A stretch of DNA of 64,000 bases from DATJGR01 sp963812255. Its GTDB lineage: Bacteria; Pseudomonadota; Gammaproteobacteria; Pseudomonadales; Azotimanducaceae. The first letter of the stretch is position 1. Every line of letters starts with the position of its first letter. The position numbers and the translations under genes were made by a program. Below the pieces are notes generated by a model, which saw nothing but the letters and a program-made list of their open reading frames with translations, had not been told where the DNA came from and did not search any database. Shown one piece after another: positions 1 to 8,283 of the stretch. The DNA lies in NCBI GenBank assembly GCA_963812255.1, contig CAWEUM010000005.1, positions 806,001 through 870,000 on the forward strand, in the 5' to 3' direction.

Positions 1-354
1 TTTGGCAAGCGCATGAGTGAATTCCAGACCGGTGCGTGTCGCGAGATCCGGCAGGTCTCGCAGCACGATTTGTTCCTGCAATGCAACGGTGGCGGTGGCA
101 ATCACCAAGCGTTTGTCGAGCGCTTTTGCGATCGGGATCGCGGCAATGCAGTAGGCGGCAGTCTTGCCGGTACCGGTACCCGCCTCGATCGCGGCGAGGC
201 GACGTTGGCCTTCCGGGCGTGTCAGCACCCGCGCGATCGTCGCGATCATCTCGCGCTGACCGCGCCGCGCCTTGAACTCGCGCGCACCTAGCCAGGTGCG
301 ATACGCGTTCTGGATCCGTTCCTTCAGGGCGTCGTCGAGGACGGCATCGGTCAT
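1..354 (-). CDS. dinG: ATP-dependent DNA helicase DinG, N-terminal part
   Basis: The first 118 codons of a minus-strand gene that runs off the window edge. The Walker A motif EAGTGTGKT follows the QREMI segment (Q motif), and the stretch ATATVALQEQIV matches the motif Ia region of the DinG/XPD-like superfamily 2 helicases. DinG unwinds DNA and removes R-loops and is SOS-linked in E. coli. The ATG at 354 gives the usual short N-terminal lead. The Fe-S cysteines and later helicase motifs lie outside the window. A related YoaA-type helicase cannot be excluded from this part alone. Confidence 0.85.
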   Translation of the reverse strand, partial: MTDAVLDDALKERIQNAYRTWLGAREFKARRGQREMIATIARVLTRPEGQRRLAAIEAGTGTGKTAAYCIAAIPIAKALDKRLVIATATVALQEQIVLRDLPDLATRTGLEFTHALAK

Positions 355-471
355 GGGGAAATCGACCACCAGGGAGCGCGTGAGCCTACGCTCATCGGCG
401 CAGTGGCGGCCAGTGGCGAATTTCTGATTTGGCTCCATGTTGGGACCACAAGCACCTAGATGACACGACGG

Positions 472-1818
472 TCATTTGCCGCCCGGGTCGTCCTCGTCCA
501 ACAGCGGCAGGCGCCCCTCGGCATCAGAACGGAGCAATCCCGCACGCGAATACACAGACAGCTTCTCCCGCGTATCCGCGATGTCCATGTTGCGCATCGT
601 CAACTGGCCGATGCGGTCCTGCGGTGTGAAGCCACCCTCGGCTTTTTCCATCGTCAACCGCTCCGGGTGATACGTCAGGTTGGGACTCGTCGTGTCGAGC
701 AGCGAATAATCGTTGCCGCGCCTCAGTTCGATCGCTACTTCGCCGGTCACCGCCCGCGCCACCCAACGCTGCGCAGTGTCGCGCAACATCATCGTTTGCG
801 GGTCGAACCAGCGGCCCTGATACAACAACCGGCCCAGCCGGCGACCGTTGTTGCGGTACTGCTCGATCGTGTCTTCGTTGTGGATACCGGTTACGAGCCG
901 CTCGTAGGCGAGATGCAGCAACGCCATGCCAGGTGCTTCATAGATGCCGCGGCTCTTCGCCTCGATGATGCGATTCTCGATTTGGTCGCACATACCCAGC
1001 CCGTGGCGCCCACCAATCTCGTTGGCGCGGTTGAACAACGCAAGCGAGTCTCCGAACGACTCGCCGTTGACCGCAACCGGTTGGCCTTCCTCGAAACGCA
1101 CCGAGACTGTCTCTGCTTTGACGACGACGCTGTCCCGCCAGAATGCCACGCCCATGATCGGGACCACGATATCGATGCCTTTGTCGAGGAACTCGAGATC
1201 CTTCGCTTCGTGGGTCGCGCCGAGAATGTTCGAGTCCGTCGAATAGGCTTTCTCCGCACTCATCTTGTACGCGAACCCGTGCGCGCTCATGTACTGCGAC
1301 ATTTCTTTGCGTCCGCCAAGTTCATCGATGAACTGCTGATCGAGCCACGGCTTGTAGATGCGCAGGTTCGGATTCGCCAGCAACCCGTAGCGGTAGAAGC
1401 GCTCGATGTCGTTGCCTTTGTAGGTGCTACCATCGCCCCAGATGTTGACGTCATCCTCGCGCATCGCGAGCACCAGCATCGTGCCGGTCACGGCCCGACC
1501 CAATGGCGTGGTGTTGAAGTACGTCGCGCCACCTGTGGAGATGTGAAACGCGCCGCACTGAATTGCCGCAATGCCCTCGGCGACCAGCTGCGGTCGGCAC
1601 TCGATCAGGCGTGCTTTCTCGGCCCCATATGCGAGCGCCTTGCGCGGAATCTCTTCGTAGTCGGTTTCATCCGGCTGACCCAGATTGGCGGTGTACGCAA
1701 ACGGAATCGCGCCTTTGCTGCGCATCCAGTGCACCGCGGCGCTTGTGTCGAGGCCTCCGGAGAACGCGATGCCGACGCGCTCGCCTTGGGGTAGTTTCTG
1801 CAGGATGCTGGCAGTCAT
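472..1818 (-). CDS. argG: Argininosuccinate synthase
   Basis: Joins citrulline and aspartate with ATP to make argininosuccinate, the penultimate step of arginine synthesis. The 448-residue protein is the length of the E. coli-type ArgG (447). The N-terminal ATP-pyrophosphatase loop reads AFSGGLDTSAA near residue 18. The central CGAFHISTGG and INIWGDGS-like (VNIWGDGSTYKGND) segments are typical of this subtype. A GGAAGG ribosome binding site lies 6 bases before the ATG at 1818. It stands alone: dinG starts 117 bases downstream on the same strand, and no other arginine genes are near. Confidence 0.97.
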   Translation of the reverse strand: MTASILQKLPQGERVGIAFSGGLDTSAAVHWMRSKGAIPFAYTANLGQPDETDYEEIPRKALAYGAEKARLIECRPQLVAEGIAAIQCGAFHISTGGATYFNTTPLGRAVTGTMLVLAMREDDVNIWGDGSTYKGNDIERFYRYGLLANPNLRIYKPWLDQQFIDELGGRKEMSQYMSAHGFAYKMSAEKAYSTDSNILGATHEAKDLEFLDKGIDIVVPIMGVAFWRDSVVVKAETVSVRFEEGQPVAVNGESFGDSLALFNRANEIGGRHGLGMCDQIENRIIEAKSRGIYEAPGMALLHLAYERLVTGIHNEDTIEQYRNNGRRLGRLLYQGRWFDPQTMMLRDTAQRWVARAVTGEVAIELRRGNDYSLLDTTSPNLTYHPERLTMEKAEGGFTPQDRIGQLTMRNMDIADTREKLSVYSRAGLLRSDAEGRLPLLDEDDPGGK

Positions 1819-2187
1819 GACAGGCCTTCCGAAAAGTGCGCATCTTAGGAGATCGGCAGAAGGGTATCGACTGGGATCCGACTGGATCGGATTGCGACCG
1901 ATCGCTGGAATCTGCGATGGTTGGATCGTTGCGGCGACCGCTGGAGGTCACCAATGCAAGGCGAGATTGTCTCTAAAGCCCCCTGGCTCCGACGTCGGGC
2001 GAAACTGTTGGTGGCAGAGAAAGCTCACACCCGCAAACGTCTCGCCAGGCTTCGCGGGCAGCTGCGATGGGTGAAGTTGGAAAAACACTACACGTTCAGC
2101 GGACCCGACGGTGCAGTCAGCCTGTCCGAGCCGTACTCTTCTCGAGTACTCACTTCCGCATCGAGCACGCACAGAATCGCCAAACGT
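1819..2187. other. Gap between argG and the ArsR gene
   Basis: A 369-base interval. Its argG-proximal part carries the argG leader and a short inverted repeat GATCGG/CCGATC at 1885-1903, which might be an operator but is not recognisable as a known ARG box. The rest is filled by the DUF899 gene remnant described separately. No RNA gene was seen. Confidence 0.5.
1954..2147 (+). pseudogene. N-terminal remnant of a DUF899 (thioredoxin-like) protein
   Basis: From an ATG at 1954, with GGAGG 5 bases upstream, the translation begins MQGEIVSKAPWLRRRAKLL and continues through RWVKLEKHYTF and SGPDGAVSLSEPY. This closely follows the conserved start of DUF899 proteins (VSREEWL...ARKALLAKEK...LPWVKVEKDYVFDGPDG.VSLADLF). 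After about 62 residues the similarity stops and no trace of the rest of a roughly 240-residue protein remains. The open frame runs on to 2430 only as antisense of the ArsR gene. DUF899 genes are often neighbours of small ArsR regulators, so this looks like the leftover of a third gene of that locus. The alignment is from memory of the family. Confidence 0.6.
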
Positions 2188-2481
2188 TCACTCGAAATAG
2201 TCCGACCATTCCGAAAGAAATCGCTTCAGCAACTTCGTATTGGCCGAGTAGAGGCGCTCCCGGCCACTTTTTTCGACCCTAAGCAAACCGCTTTCGATCA
2301 GTGTCGACAGATGCCTGCTGGTAGTCGGCCAACTGCATTCGAATCGCCGCGCGATATCCCCGGCATTGCAGGCGCCGCGGTACTGCACCGACAACAGAAT
2401 CTGCCGTCGCGCTGGATGCGCCAGCGCTGAAAACACTGCATCGGCAAGCTCTACGTCCTGGATGCCTTTGGACTTAGGCAT
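2188..2481 (-). CDS. ArsR-family winged-helix repressor
   Basis: A 97-residue regulator with the ArsR fold: ALAHPARRQILL at the start of the DNA-binding domain, recognition region near SWPTTSRHLSTLIESGLL, and a wing ending KSGRERLYS. The metal-binding ELCVCDL box of ArsR/SmtB sensors is absent, so it belongs to the metal-independent branch often found with AHSA1, DUF899 or EthD-like genes. Its ATG overlaps the end of the upstream gene by 8 bases, so both are probably cotranslated. The two TTAGC-N6-GCTAA palindromes at the operon promoter are its likely target. Confidence 0.9.
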   Translation of the reverse strand: MPKSKGIQDVELADAVFSALAHPARRQILLSVQYRGACNAGDIARRFECSWPTTSRHLSTLIESGLLRVEKSGRERLYSANTKLLKRFLSEWSDYFE

Positions 2482-2794
2482 TCAGCGGTTCGACGTGGGG
2501 AAACTCCATGTTGGGTTTGCCGCCGCGTGCTTCGCAAAGCTGATCCATCGGTTCCCAGATGGCCATGACCTGCGGATGTTCGTGCGCCCGTTCCACCGCG
2601 CCATCCTGCCAGTCGAATATCTCGTAGTAGATGGGCTGACCATTGTCCTGCTCTTCGCCCTTGAAATGCTGTGGCGGGTCGTCCGTTACCAAGCCGAGAC
2701 TGTGCAGTGCGGGCCAATGTCTATGCAGCAACCGCTCGAAAGCAGGCTCATTCCCTGATTTCACCCGATAGTGGCAAATGACCTTGTTCGGCAT
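2474..2794 (-). CDS. Small dimeric alpha/beta-barrel (EthD/ABM-like) protein
   Basis: A 106-residue protein that begins MPNKVICHYRVKSGNE and has the ferredoxin-like pattern of the stress-responsive or antibiotic-monooxygenase superfamily: a first strand, an amphipathic helix with FERLLHRHWPAL, a strand IYYEIFDW, and a helix ending in AIWEPMDQLC. The exact subfamily and substrate are not recognised. An AGGA ribosome binding site lies 6 bases before the ATG at 2794. It is the first gene of a two-gene operon with the ArsR regulator, which suggests it is part of what that regulator controls. Confidence 0.75.
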   Translation of the reverse strand: MPNKVICHYRVKSGNEPAFERLLHRHWPALHSLGLVTDDPPQHFKGEEQDNGQPIYYEIFDWQDGAVERAHEHPQVMAIWEPMDQLCEARGGKPNMEFPHVEPLNA

Positions 2795-2809
2795 CGCAGA
2801 TCCTGAGAA

Positions 2810-2825
2810 TTAGCATGCTCGCTAA
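2810..2825. promoter_or_regulatory. Operator-like palindrome TTAGC-N6-GCTAA, proximal copy
   Basis: TTAGC at 2810-2814 and GCTAA at 2821-2825 form a perfect 5-base inverted repeat with a 6-base spacer. It touches the end of the -10 box and covers the expected transcription start. The same arms and spacer length recur at 2847-2862. Confidence 0.6.
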
Positions 2826-2853
2826 ATATATGTGAGGTCTATTTGGTTAGCAA
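2825..2853 (-). promoter_or_regulatory. Sigma-70 promoter of the EthD-like/arsR operon
   Basis: On the minus strand TTGCTA (2853-2848) is followed after exactly 17 bases by TATATT (2830-2825). These match the -35 and -10 consensus at 4 of 6 and 5 of 6 positions. Transcription would begin near 2818, about 24 bases before the ATG at 2794. Both boxes overlap the flanking palindromes. Confidence 0.65.
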
Positions 2854-2862
2854 GTGGGCTAA
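2847..2862. promoter_or_regulatory. Operator-like palindrome TTAGC-N6-GCTAA, distal copy
   Basis: TTAGC at 2847-2851 and GCTAA at 2858-2862 repeat the arms of the proximal site with a different 6-base spacer. The site overlaps the -35 box. The two centres are 37 bases apart, about three and a half helical turns. Binding of the ArsR protein here would block RNA polymerase. Confidence 0.6.
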
Positions 2863-2977
2863 ACGACGCACTAGCCGGAGCTGTCTCGATAGGCGCCACG
2901 CCGGCCGCGATGAGAGGGAGAGTCATGGGTTGCTGGGACCCGAATCTTCCGACTCAACCACTCCACTCAATCCACAT

Positions 2978-3412
2978 TCAGACAGGTTCCGCAATGAACA
3001 CCGGAATCTTGCGAGTCGTTCTTGCCTGATAGTCGTTATAGGGTGGATACGCGGCCGCGCTGGCCGACCACAAACGCTCGCGTTCTTTTGCGTCGGTGAC
3101 TTCGCGAACGCGCATCTTCGCCACGTTGGTTCCATCACGTATCTCGACATCGGGGTTGGCTCGGAGGTTGTACACCCACACCGGATTCTTCGGTTGGCCG
3201 CCCATCGAACCCACCAGCACATAGCCGTCCGCCACTTTCACGCGCATCAAGGGAATCTTCCGTATTCCGCCGGTCTTGTTTCCGATATGCGTGACGATGA
3301 TGCACGGCATGCCGGTATCGAGCAGTGTGTTGCCTTTGGTGCCGCCGCTACTCTCGTACAGTTCGACTTGCTCGCGAACCCAATCGAGTGAGGGAGGTAT
3401 GAACTCAGGCAT
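2978..3412 (-). CDS. Deazaflavin (F420)-dependent nitroreductase-family protein
   Basis: A 144-residue protein of the DDN/DUF385 split-beta-barrel family known from actinobacteria, where members reduce quinones or nitro compounds with cofactor F420H2. Family signs are the N-terminal WVREQVELYESSGG, the core THIGNKTGGIRKIPLMRV, the segment KNPVWVYNLRANPDVEI, and the C-terminal AAYPPYNDYQ...IPVFIAEP. The ATG at 3412 is chosen over one 63 bases upstream because the family starts here and an AGGAG lies 11 bases before it. No F420 synthesis genes are in the window. Whether the host makes F420 or the protein uses another flavin is unknown. Confidence 0.85.
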   Translation of the reverse strand: MPEFIPPSLDWVREQVELYESSGGTKGNTLLDTGMPCIIVTHIGNKTGGIRKIPLMRVKVADGYVLVGSMGGQPKNPVWVYNLRANPDVEIRDGTNVAKMRVREVTDAKERERLWSASAAAYPPYNDYQARTTRKIPVFIAEPV

Positions 3413-3545
3413 GGTATGCAGTCTCCTGACAGGGATTATCTCGGAACGAATACCATACCCGCGACGTTCGCCCATGCACAGTGGCAGGATGCGGACCTCC
3501 CGCGGCAGCGTGCCCGAAAATCATCCCCCCTCGCGCCTCGCTCTG

Positions 3546-6224
3546 CTACGGCCGCCTCCGACTCGCAACCAGCGCACCGATCAGCGCAGTCCAGCCGGTC
3601 TGATGCGAGGCACCCAGCCCTTCGCCCGTATCACCGTTGAAATACTCATAGAAAAGGATCGCATCGCGCCATGCGGGATCCTCCTGGAACAATTTCGACG
3701 CGCCATAAATCGGTCGTTTACCGTCGCCGTCGAGCAGGAACAGTTTCAACAGGCGCGATTCCAGTTCATCGGCCACTTGGCCGAGGGTCGCCTGTCTGCC
3801 GGAACCTGTCGGCATCTCGACGGTGAACGTTTCATCGAGGCAATCGTGTAGATTCCGCAGCGATTCGAGTGCGAGGTAATTCAAAGGGAGCCAGATCGGT
3901 CCGCGCCAATTCGAATTGCCACCAAATATGCCGCTGGTCGATTCCGCCGGCTCGTAATCGAGACGCGCATCGCCGTCCGGAAACGTGACGACGAGCGGAT
4001 GCTCGCGGTGATAGCGTGACAGTGAGCGTAGGCCGAACGGCGAGAAGAATTCCGACTCATCGAGCATGCGCGCGAGCAGGCGCCGCAACTGTTCGGTCTC
4101 GACGAGGGTGATGACATCGATGTGGCCGTCGCCGGCGAATCCGTTCAGATGCGCCAGCAGTTCGGGGCGGTGCTCGATGAACCACGCTGCTCTGGCGCGA
4201 AAGTCCGGCAGATTGCGCCACAACGCTTCATCGATCTTCACGGCGGCAAAGATCGGCAGCAGTCCGACCATCGATCGCGCGCGCAGCGGCGTGCTCGAAC
4301 CGTCTGGCATCCTCAATCGGTCGTAGAAAAAACCGTCGGCCTCATCCCACAGCTCCTGCATCGCGCAACTGATCGCCGCGAAATGTTCGAAGAATTTCAA
4401 TGCAACACCTTCGTAGGCGTGATCCCGGTTCGCCAGACGCAGCGCCATTTCCAGCATGTTGAGACAGTACTTGCCCATCCATGCGGTGCCATCGGATTGT
4501 TCGAGCACTTCGCCACCCGGCAGCATCGCCGAGCGGTCGAACGGGCCAATGTTGTCGAGGCCGAGGAATCCCCCTTCGAAGATATTGTCGCCAAGGGTGT
4601 CCTTGCGGTTCACCCACCACGTGAAGTTGATCAGCAGTTTGTGAAACGCACTGGCAAGAAACGCGAAGTCGGTGCCGCCGTCGATACGAAACACCGTGAG
4701 CGTCGCCCATGCATGCACCGGCGGATTGACGTCCTCGAATTTCCATTCGTATGCCGGCAACTGGCCGTTCGGATGCATGAACCACTCGCGGCACAGAAGT
4801 AACAGCTGGTGCTTCGCGGCCGCCGGATCGGTATGCGCAAGCACGACACAGTGAAACGCGAGGTCCCACGCCGCGTACCAGGGATATTCCCATTTGTCCG
4901 GCATCGCGATGATGTCGTGATTGTTCAAATGTCGCCATCCGGCGTTGCGCGCGTGCTTGCGAGCCTCGGGCGGCGCAGGTTGCGTCGGGTCGCCGTCGAG
5001 CCAACGCGCGACGTCGTAGTGATAGAACTGCTGGCTCCAAACCATGCCGGCCAATGCCTGACGCAGCACCGCCGCTTCGTCATCGGTCGCACCGTCCGGG
5101 CACATCGACGCGTGATACGCGTCGGCTTCGCGTTCGCGGTCGGCGAACGTGCGCTCGAAGTCGACACCGAGATCGAGCGGAATATTGGCGACGTCGTGCG
5201 CGAGACGCAACCGCAGCTCAACGGTTGTGTTGGGGGACACGATGAGCCGATAGCGACACGCCAATCTAGTTCCGTTGCGATCAGGATTGACCGTCGCGGC
5301 GCCGGATATCACATGATCGTTGATGCCGTCCTTCGGATACGGCGTCAGTGCAGGACCGCCGAACAGCAGCGCGGTATTGGTTTCGTTCTCGCAGAACAGC
5401 AATTCCGGCAGCTCGCCGCCGGGGCCGGCACCCGCATCGAGGCGCCATCTACCGAGACCCCGCTCTTCCGCCACCACGCTCGCGCGTGCGCCAGTGGCGC
5501 CGTCGGCGTCGGCTGCGCGGATCGTCGGCCGCTCAACGCCCCGTTCCCACGACCATCGATTTCGAAACCATAAAGTCGGTAACATTTGAAGCTCTGCCGC
5601 ATCAGGACCCGCGTTGCGGATTCGAATGCGTATGCAGACGTCCAGCGGTGCCTCCTTCGCATAATCGGCGCTGATCTCCCAGTAGCGGCTCGCATCGAAG
5701 ACGCCGGTATTCTCCAGTTCGTATTCGCGATCCGCGACACCGCGGCGCGCGTTCTCCTCACGCAATCGTGCATACGGGAACTCGGCTTGCGGATAGCGGT
5801 AGCGCCAGCGCAGCCACGATGCCGACGGTGTGGCATCGACATACCACCAGTATTCCTTCGCGTCCTCGCCGTGATTTCCCTCGGGTCCGGATAATCCGAA
5901 GATGCGCTCTTTCAGAAACGGATCGCGGCCGTTCCACAACGCCAGTGCGAAGCACATGCGCTGCTCCAGATCGCAGATGCCGGCAAGGCCGTCCTCGCTC
6001 CATCGATACGCGCGTGAGCGTGCGTGCTCATAGGGAAAGTACTGCCACGCTTTCCCGTCCGCGCTGTAATCCTCGCGCACGGTGCCCCACGCGCGTTCGC
6101 TGAGATAGGGGCCGAGTGCCTTCCATTCGCCGGGGTGCCCAGCCGGCGCGCTGGCGATGCGTGCGTGTTCGGTGGTGGGCCTCGTCGCACCGACCCGCCG
6201 CTCTTCGCTATCGACGCTCGCCAA
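3546..6224 (-). CDS. GH63-like (MGH1-type) glycoside hydrolase
   Basis: A large cytoplasmic alpha-glycosidase of about 892 residues with an N-terminal beta-sandwich region and a C-terminal (alpha/alpha)6 barrel. Barrel hallmarks are KWEYPWYAAWDLAFH, the GNSNWRGPIWLPLNYL segment, and the end FYEYFNGDTGEGLG...QTGWTALI, the usual GH63 signature. The substrate is not known; glucosides, glucosylglycerate or short glucans are possible. As the last gene of the sugar-phosphate operon it probably releases hexose for the pathway. The start is uncertain. A TTG at 6224 with a purine-rich GGGGGAG just upstream fits the family length and overlaps tkt by 17 bases. An ATG at 6284 would overlap tkt by 77. Confidence 0.85.
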   Translation of the reverse strand: MASVDSEERRVGATRPTTEHARIASAPAGHPGEWKALGPYLSERAWGTVREDYSADGKAWQYFPYEHARSRAYRWSEDGLAGICDLEQRMCFALALWNGRDPFLKERIFGLSGPEGNHGEDAKEYWWYVDATPSASWLRWRYRYPQAEFPYARLREENARRGVADREYELENTGVFDASRYWEISADYAKEAPLDVCIRIRIRNAGPDAAELQMLPTLWFRNRWSWERGVERPTIRAADADGATGARASVVAEERGLGRWRLDAGAGPGGELPELLFCENETNTALLFGGPALTPYPKDGINDHVISGAATVNPDRNGTRLACRYRLIVSPNTTVELRLRLAHDVANIPLDLGVDFERTFADREREADAYHASMCPDGATDDEAAVLRQALAGMVWSQQFYHYDVARWLDGDPTQPAPPEARKHARNAGWRHLNNHDIIAMPDKWEYPWYAAWDLAFHCVVLAHTDPAAAKHQLLLLCREWFMHPNGQLPAYEWKFEDVNPPVHAWATLTVFRIDGGTDFAFLASAFHKLLINFTWWVNRKDTLGDNIFEGGFLGLDNIGPFDRSAMLPGGEVLEQSDGTAWMGKYCLNMLEMALRLANRDHAYEGVALKFFEHFAAISCAMQELWDEADGFFYDRLRMPDGSSTPLRARSMVGLLPIFAAVKIDEALWRNLPDFRARAAWFIEHRPELLAHLNGFAGDGHIDVITLVETEQLRRLLARMLDESEFFSPFGLRSLSRYHREHPLVVTFPDGDARLDYEPAESTSGIFGGNSNWRGPIWLPLNYLALESLRNLHDCLDETFTVEMPTGSGRQATLGQVADELESRLLKLFLLDGDGKRPIYGASKLFQEDPAWRDAILFYEYFNGDTGEGLGASHQTGWTALIGALVASRRRP

Positions 6225-8283
6225 TCCCTCTCCCCCCCAGCATTTCGTTGGCCACCGAAACAACGTGTTCGACCGTGAAGCCAAACGTCTGCTGCAGCGC
6301 CTTCAGCGGCGCCGAGGCACCGAACGTGTGCATGCCGATTACGCGGCCGTGTTCGCCGATGTAACGCTCCCAGCCGAATGTCGAGCCCTGCTCGATCGCA
6401 ACGCGGTGTTTGACACTTGGTGGCAACACACTGTCGCGATACAGCTGTGACTGATGTTCGAAGACATCCCACGAAGGCATCGAGACGACCCGCGAATGCG
6501 TCCCGGATGACACGAGCATTTCGTGCGCCGCGACGGCGAGCCCCAGTTCGCTGCCGGTCGCGATCAGAATGATCTCCGGGTTCGCGTTCTCGGCATCGAC
6601 CAGCACATAGGCGCCGCGCGCGACGCCCACCGCCGGCGCGCACGTACTGCGATCGAGTGTCGGCAACGGCTGCCGGGAGAGTACCAGCACCGCCGGCCGA
6701 TGGCGCAACTGCATCACATAGCGGTACGCCTCGACGACCTCGTTGGCGTCACCGGGCCGAAACAGCGTCAGGCCTGGAACCGCCCGCAGCGACGCAAGCT
6801 GTTCGATCGGCTGGTGGGTCGGGCCATCCTCGCCGTCGCCCATCGCATCGTGCGTGAACACATACAGCACCGGCAGTTCCATCAACGCCGACAGCCGCAT
6901 CGCCGGCCGCAGGTAGTCGCTGAATATGAAGAACGTCCCGCCAAAAGGCCGAAGTTTCGACAGCGACAACCCGTTCAGAATCGCCGCCATCGCGTGCTCT
7001 CGAATTCCGAAGTGCATCGTCCTCCCATCCGGCGTGGCGGCTTGGAGGTCGCCGGCACCGTCGAATGTCAAAGTCGTCTTGTTCGATGGCCCGAGGTCGG
7101 CTGAACCGCCGAGTAGCCATGGAACATTCTGTGCCAACACGTTGAGCACCTTGCCCGATGCGTCGCGTCCGGCTATACCCTTGGCGTCGGCTTCGAATAT
7201 CGGCAGATGCGCGTCCCATCGAGCCGGCAATTCGCGTTTCTGCATCTGTTCGATTTCCTCGGCGAGCGGTGGAAACGCCGCACGATATCGATCCAACAGC
7301 TCTTCCCAGTCGCGATGCGCACGCGCGCCTCGCACACCGATGCCAGCGGCGAAGTGCTCACGCACCCCTTCCGGCACCAGAAACTGTGCATCTTCCGGCC
7401 AGCCGTAGGCACGCTTCGTCAACCTGACTTCCGCTTCGCCGAGCGGCTGGCCGTGCGCCGCGGCTGTGTCCTGCCGATGCGGTGAGCCATAGCCGATATG
7501 GCTGTCGAGGATGATCAACGTGGGCCGGCGACGCGTTTGCCGAAACACGGCCAGCGCGTGTTCGATGCGTTCGATGTCGTTGGCATCGCCGACACGCAGC
7601 ACGTTCCAGCCGTAGCCCATAAAGCGCGTGGCGACGTCTTCGGTGAACGCGAGCTTCGTGCTGCCTTCGATCGTGATGTGGTTGTTGTCGTAAACCCAGC
7701 ACAGGTTGTCGAGGCCGAGGTGGCCGGCGAGCGACGCCGCCTCCGCGCCGACGCCTTCCATCAGGCAGCCATCGCCACAGACAGCGTAAATGTCGTAGTC
7801 GAATACATTCAGATCCGGTTTGTTGTAGCGCGCCGCGAGCCAGCGCTGCGCAATCGCCATACCGACACTGGTCGCAATGCCCTGTCCGAGCGGCCCGGTG
7901 GTGGTCTCGACACCCGACACCAGGTGATATTCCGGATGTCCCGGCGCTTTGCTGCCTAGTTGCCGGAAGCGACGAATGTCATCGAGCGAGACCGACGGCC
8001 GGCCAAGCGTTTCGTAGTCGGCGTTCACCGCCTGTGTGGCGCTCAAATGCAGCACCGACCACAACAGCATCGATGCATGACCATTCGAAAGCACGAATCG
8101 GTCGCGATTCGGCCAGATCGGATCCTGTGGGTCGAAGCGCATCACGCGGTTCCAAAGCGTGTAGACGAGCGGCGCCAACGCCATTGGGGTGCCCGGATGA
8201 CCGGAGTTCGCGGCCTGCACCGCATCGATCGACAACGTGCGAATCGTGTTGATCGAGAGTTGGTCGAGCTCGGCATTGGTCAT
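6208..8283 (-). CDS. tkt: Transketolase
   Basis: Thiamine-diphosphate enzyme of the non-oxidative pentose phosphate pathway, moving two-carbon units between sugar phosphates. The protein has 691 residues. The N-terminal domain has ANSGHPGTPM and the cofactor motif GDGCLMEGVGAEAASLAG...DNNHIT. The middle domain has the catalytic Glu in HFGIREHAM and the THDAMGDGEDGPTHQP loop. The ATG at 8283 shares ATGA with the glgX stop and has AGGAG 8 bases upstream, so the two are translationally coupled; an in-frame ATG at 8301 lies inside glgX and is rejected. Confidence 0.97.
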   Translation of the reverse strand: MTNAELDQLSINTIRTLSIDAVQAANSGHPGTPMALAPLVYTLWNRVMRFDPQDPIWPNRDRFVLSNGHASMLLWSVLHLSATQAVNADYETLGRPSVSLDDIRRFRQLGSKAPGHPEYHLVSGVETTTGPLGQGIATSVGMAIAQRWLAARYNKPDLNVFDYDIYAVCGDGCLMEGVGAEAASLAGHLGLDNLCWVYDNNHITIEGSTKLAFTEDVATRFMGYGWNVLRVGDANDIERIEHALAVFRQTRRRPTLIILDSHIGYGSPHRQDTAAAHGQPLGEAEVRLTKRAYGWPEDAQFLVPEGVREHFAAGIGVRGARAHRDWEELLDRYRAAFPPLAEEIEQMQKRELPARWDAHLPIFEADAKGIAGRDASGKVLNVLAQNVPWLLGGSADLGPSNKTTLTFDGAGDLQAATPDGRTMHFGIREHAMAAILNGLSLSKLRPFGGTFFIFSDYLRPAMRLSALMELPVLYVFTHDAMGDGEDGPTHQPIEQLASLRAVPGLTLFRPGDANEVVEAYRYVMQLRHRPAVLVLSRQPLPTLDRSTCAPAVGVARGAYVLVDAENANPEIILIATGSELGLAVAAHEMLVSSGTHSRVVSMPSWDVFEHQSQLYRDSVLPPSVKHRVAIEQGSTFGWERYIGEHGRVIGMHTFGASAPLKALQQTFGFTVEHVVSVANEMLGGRGIGERR

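Noticed and set aside
460..1794. Long plus-strand open frame (444 codons) opposite argG
   Set aside because: It is the antisense of a complete, well-conserved ArgG; GC-rich coding DNA often leaves such frames open.
1885..1903. Inverted repeat GATCGG/CCGATC upstream of argG
   Set aside because: Too short and GC-typical to call an operator; it does not look like an ArgR box.
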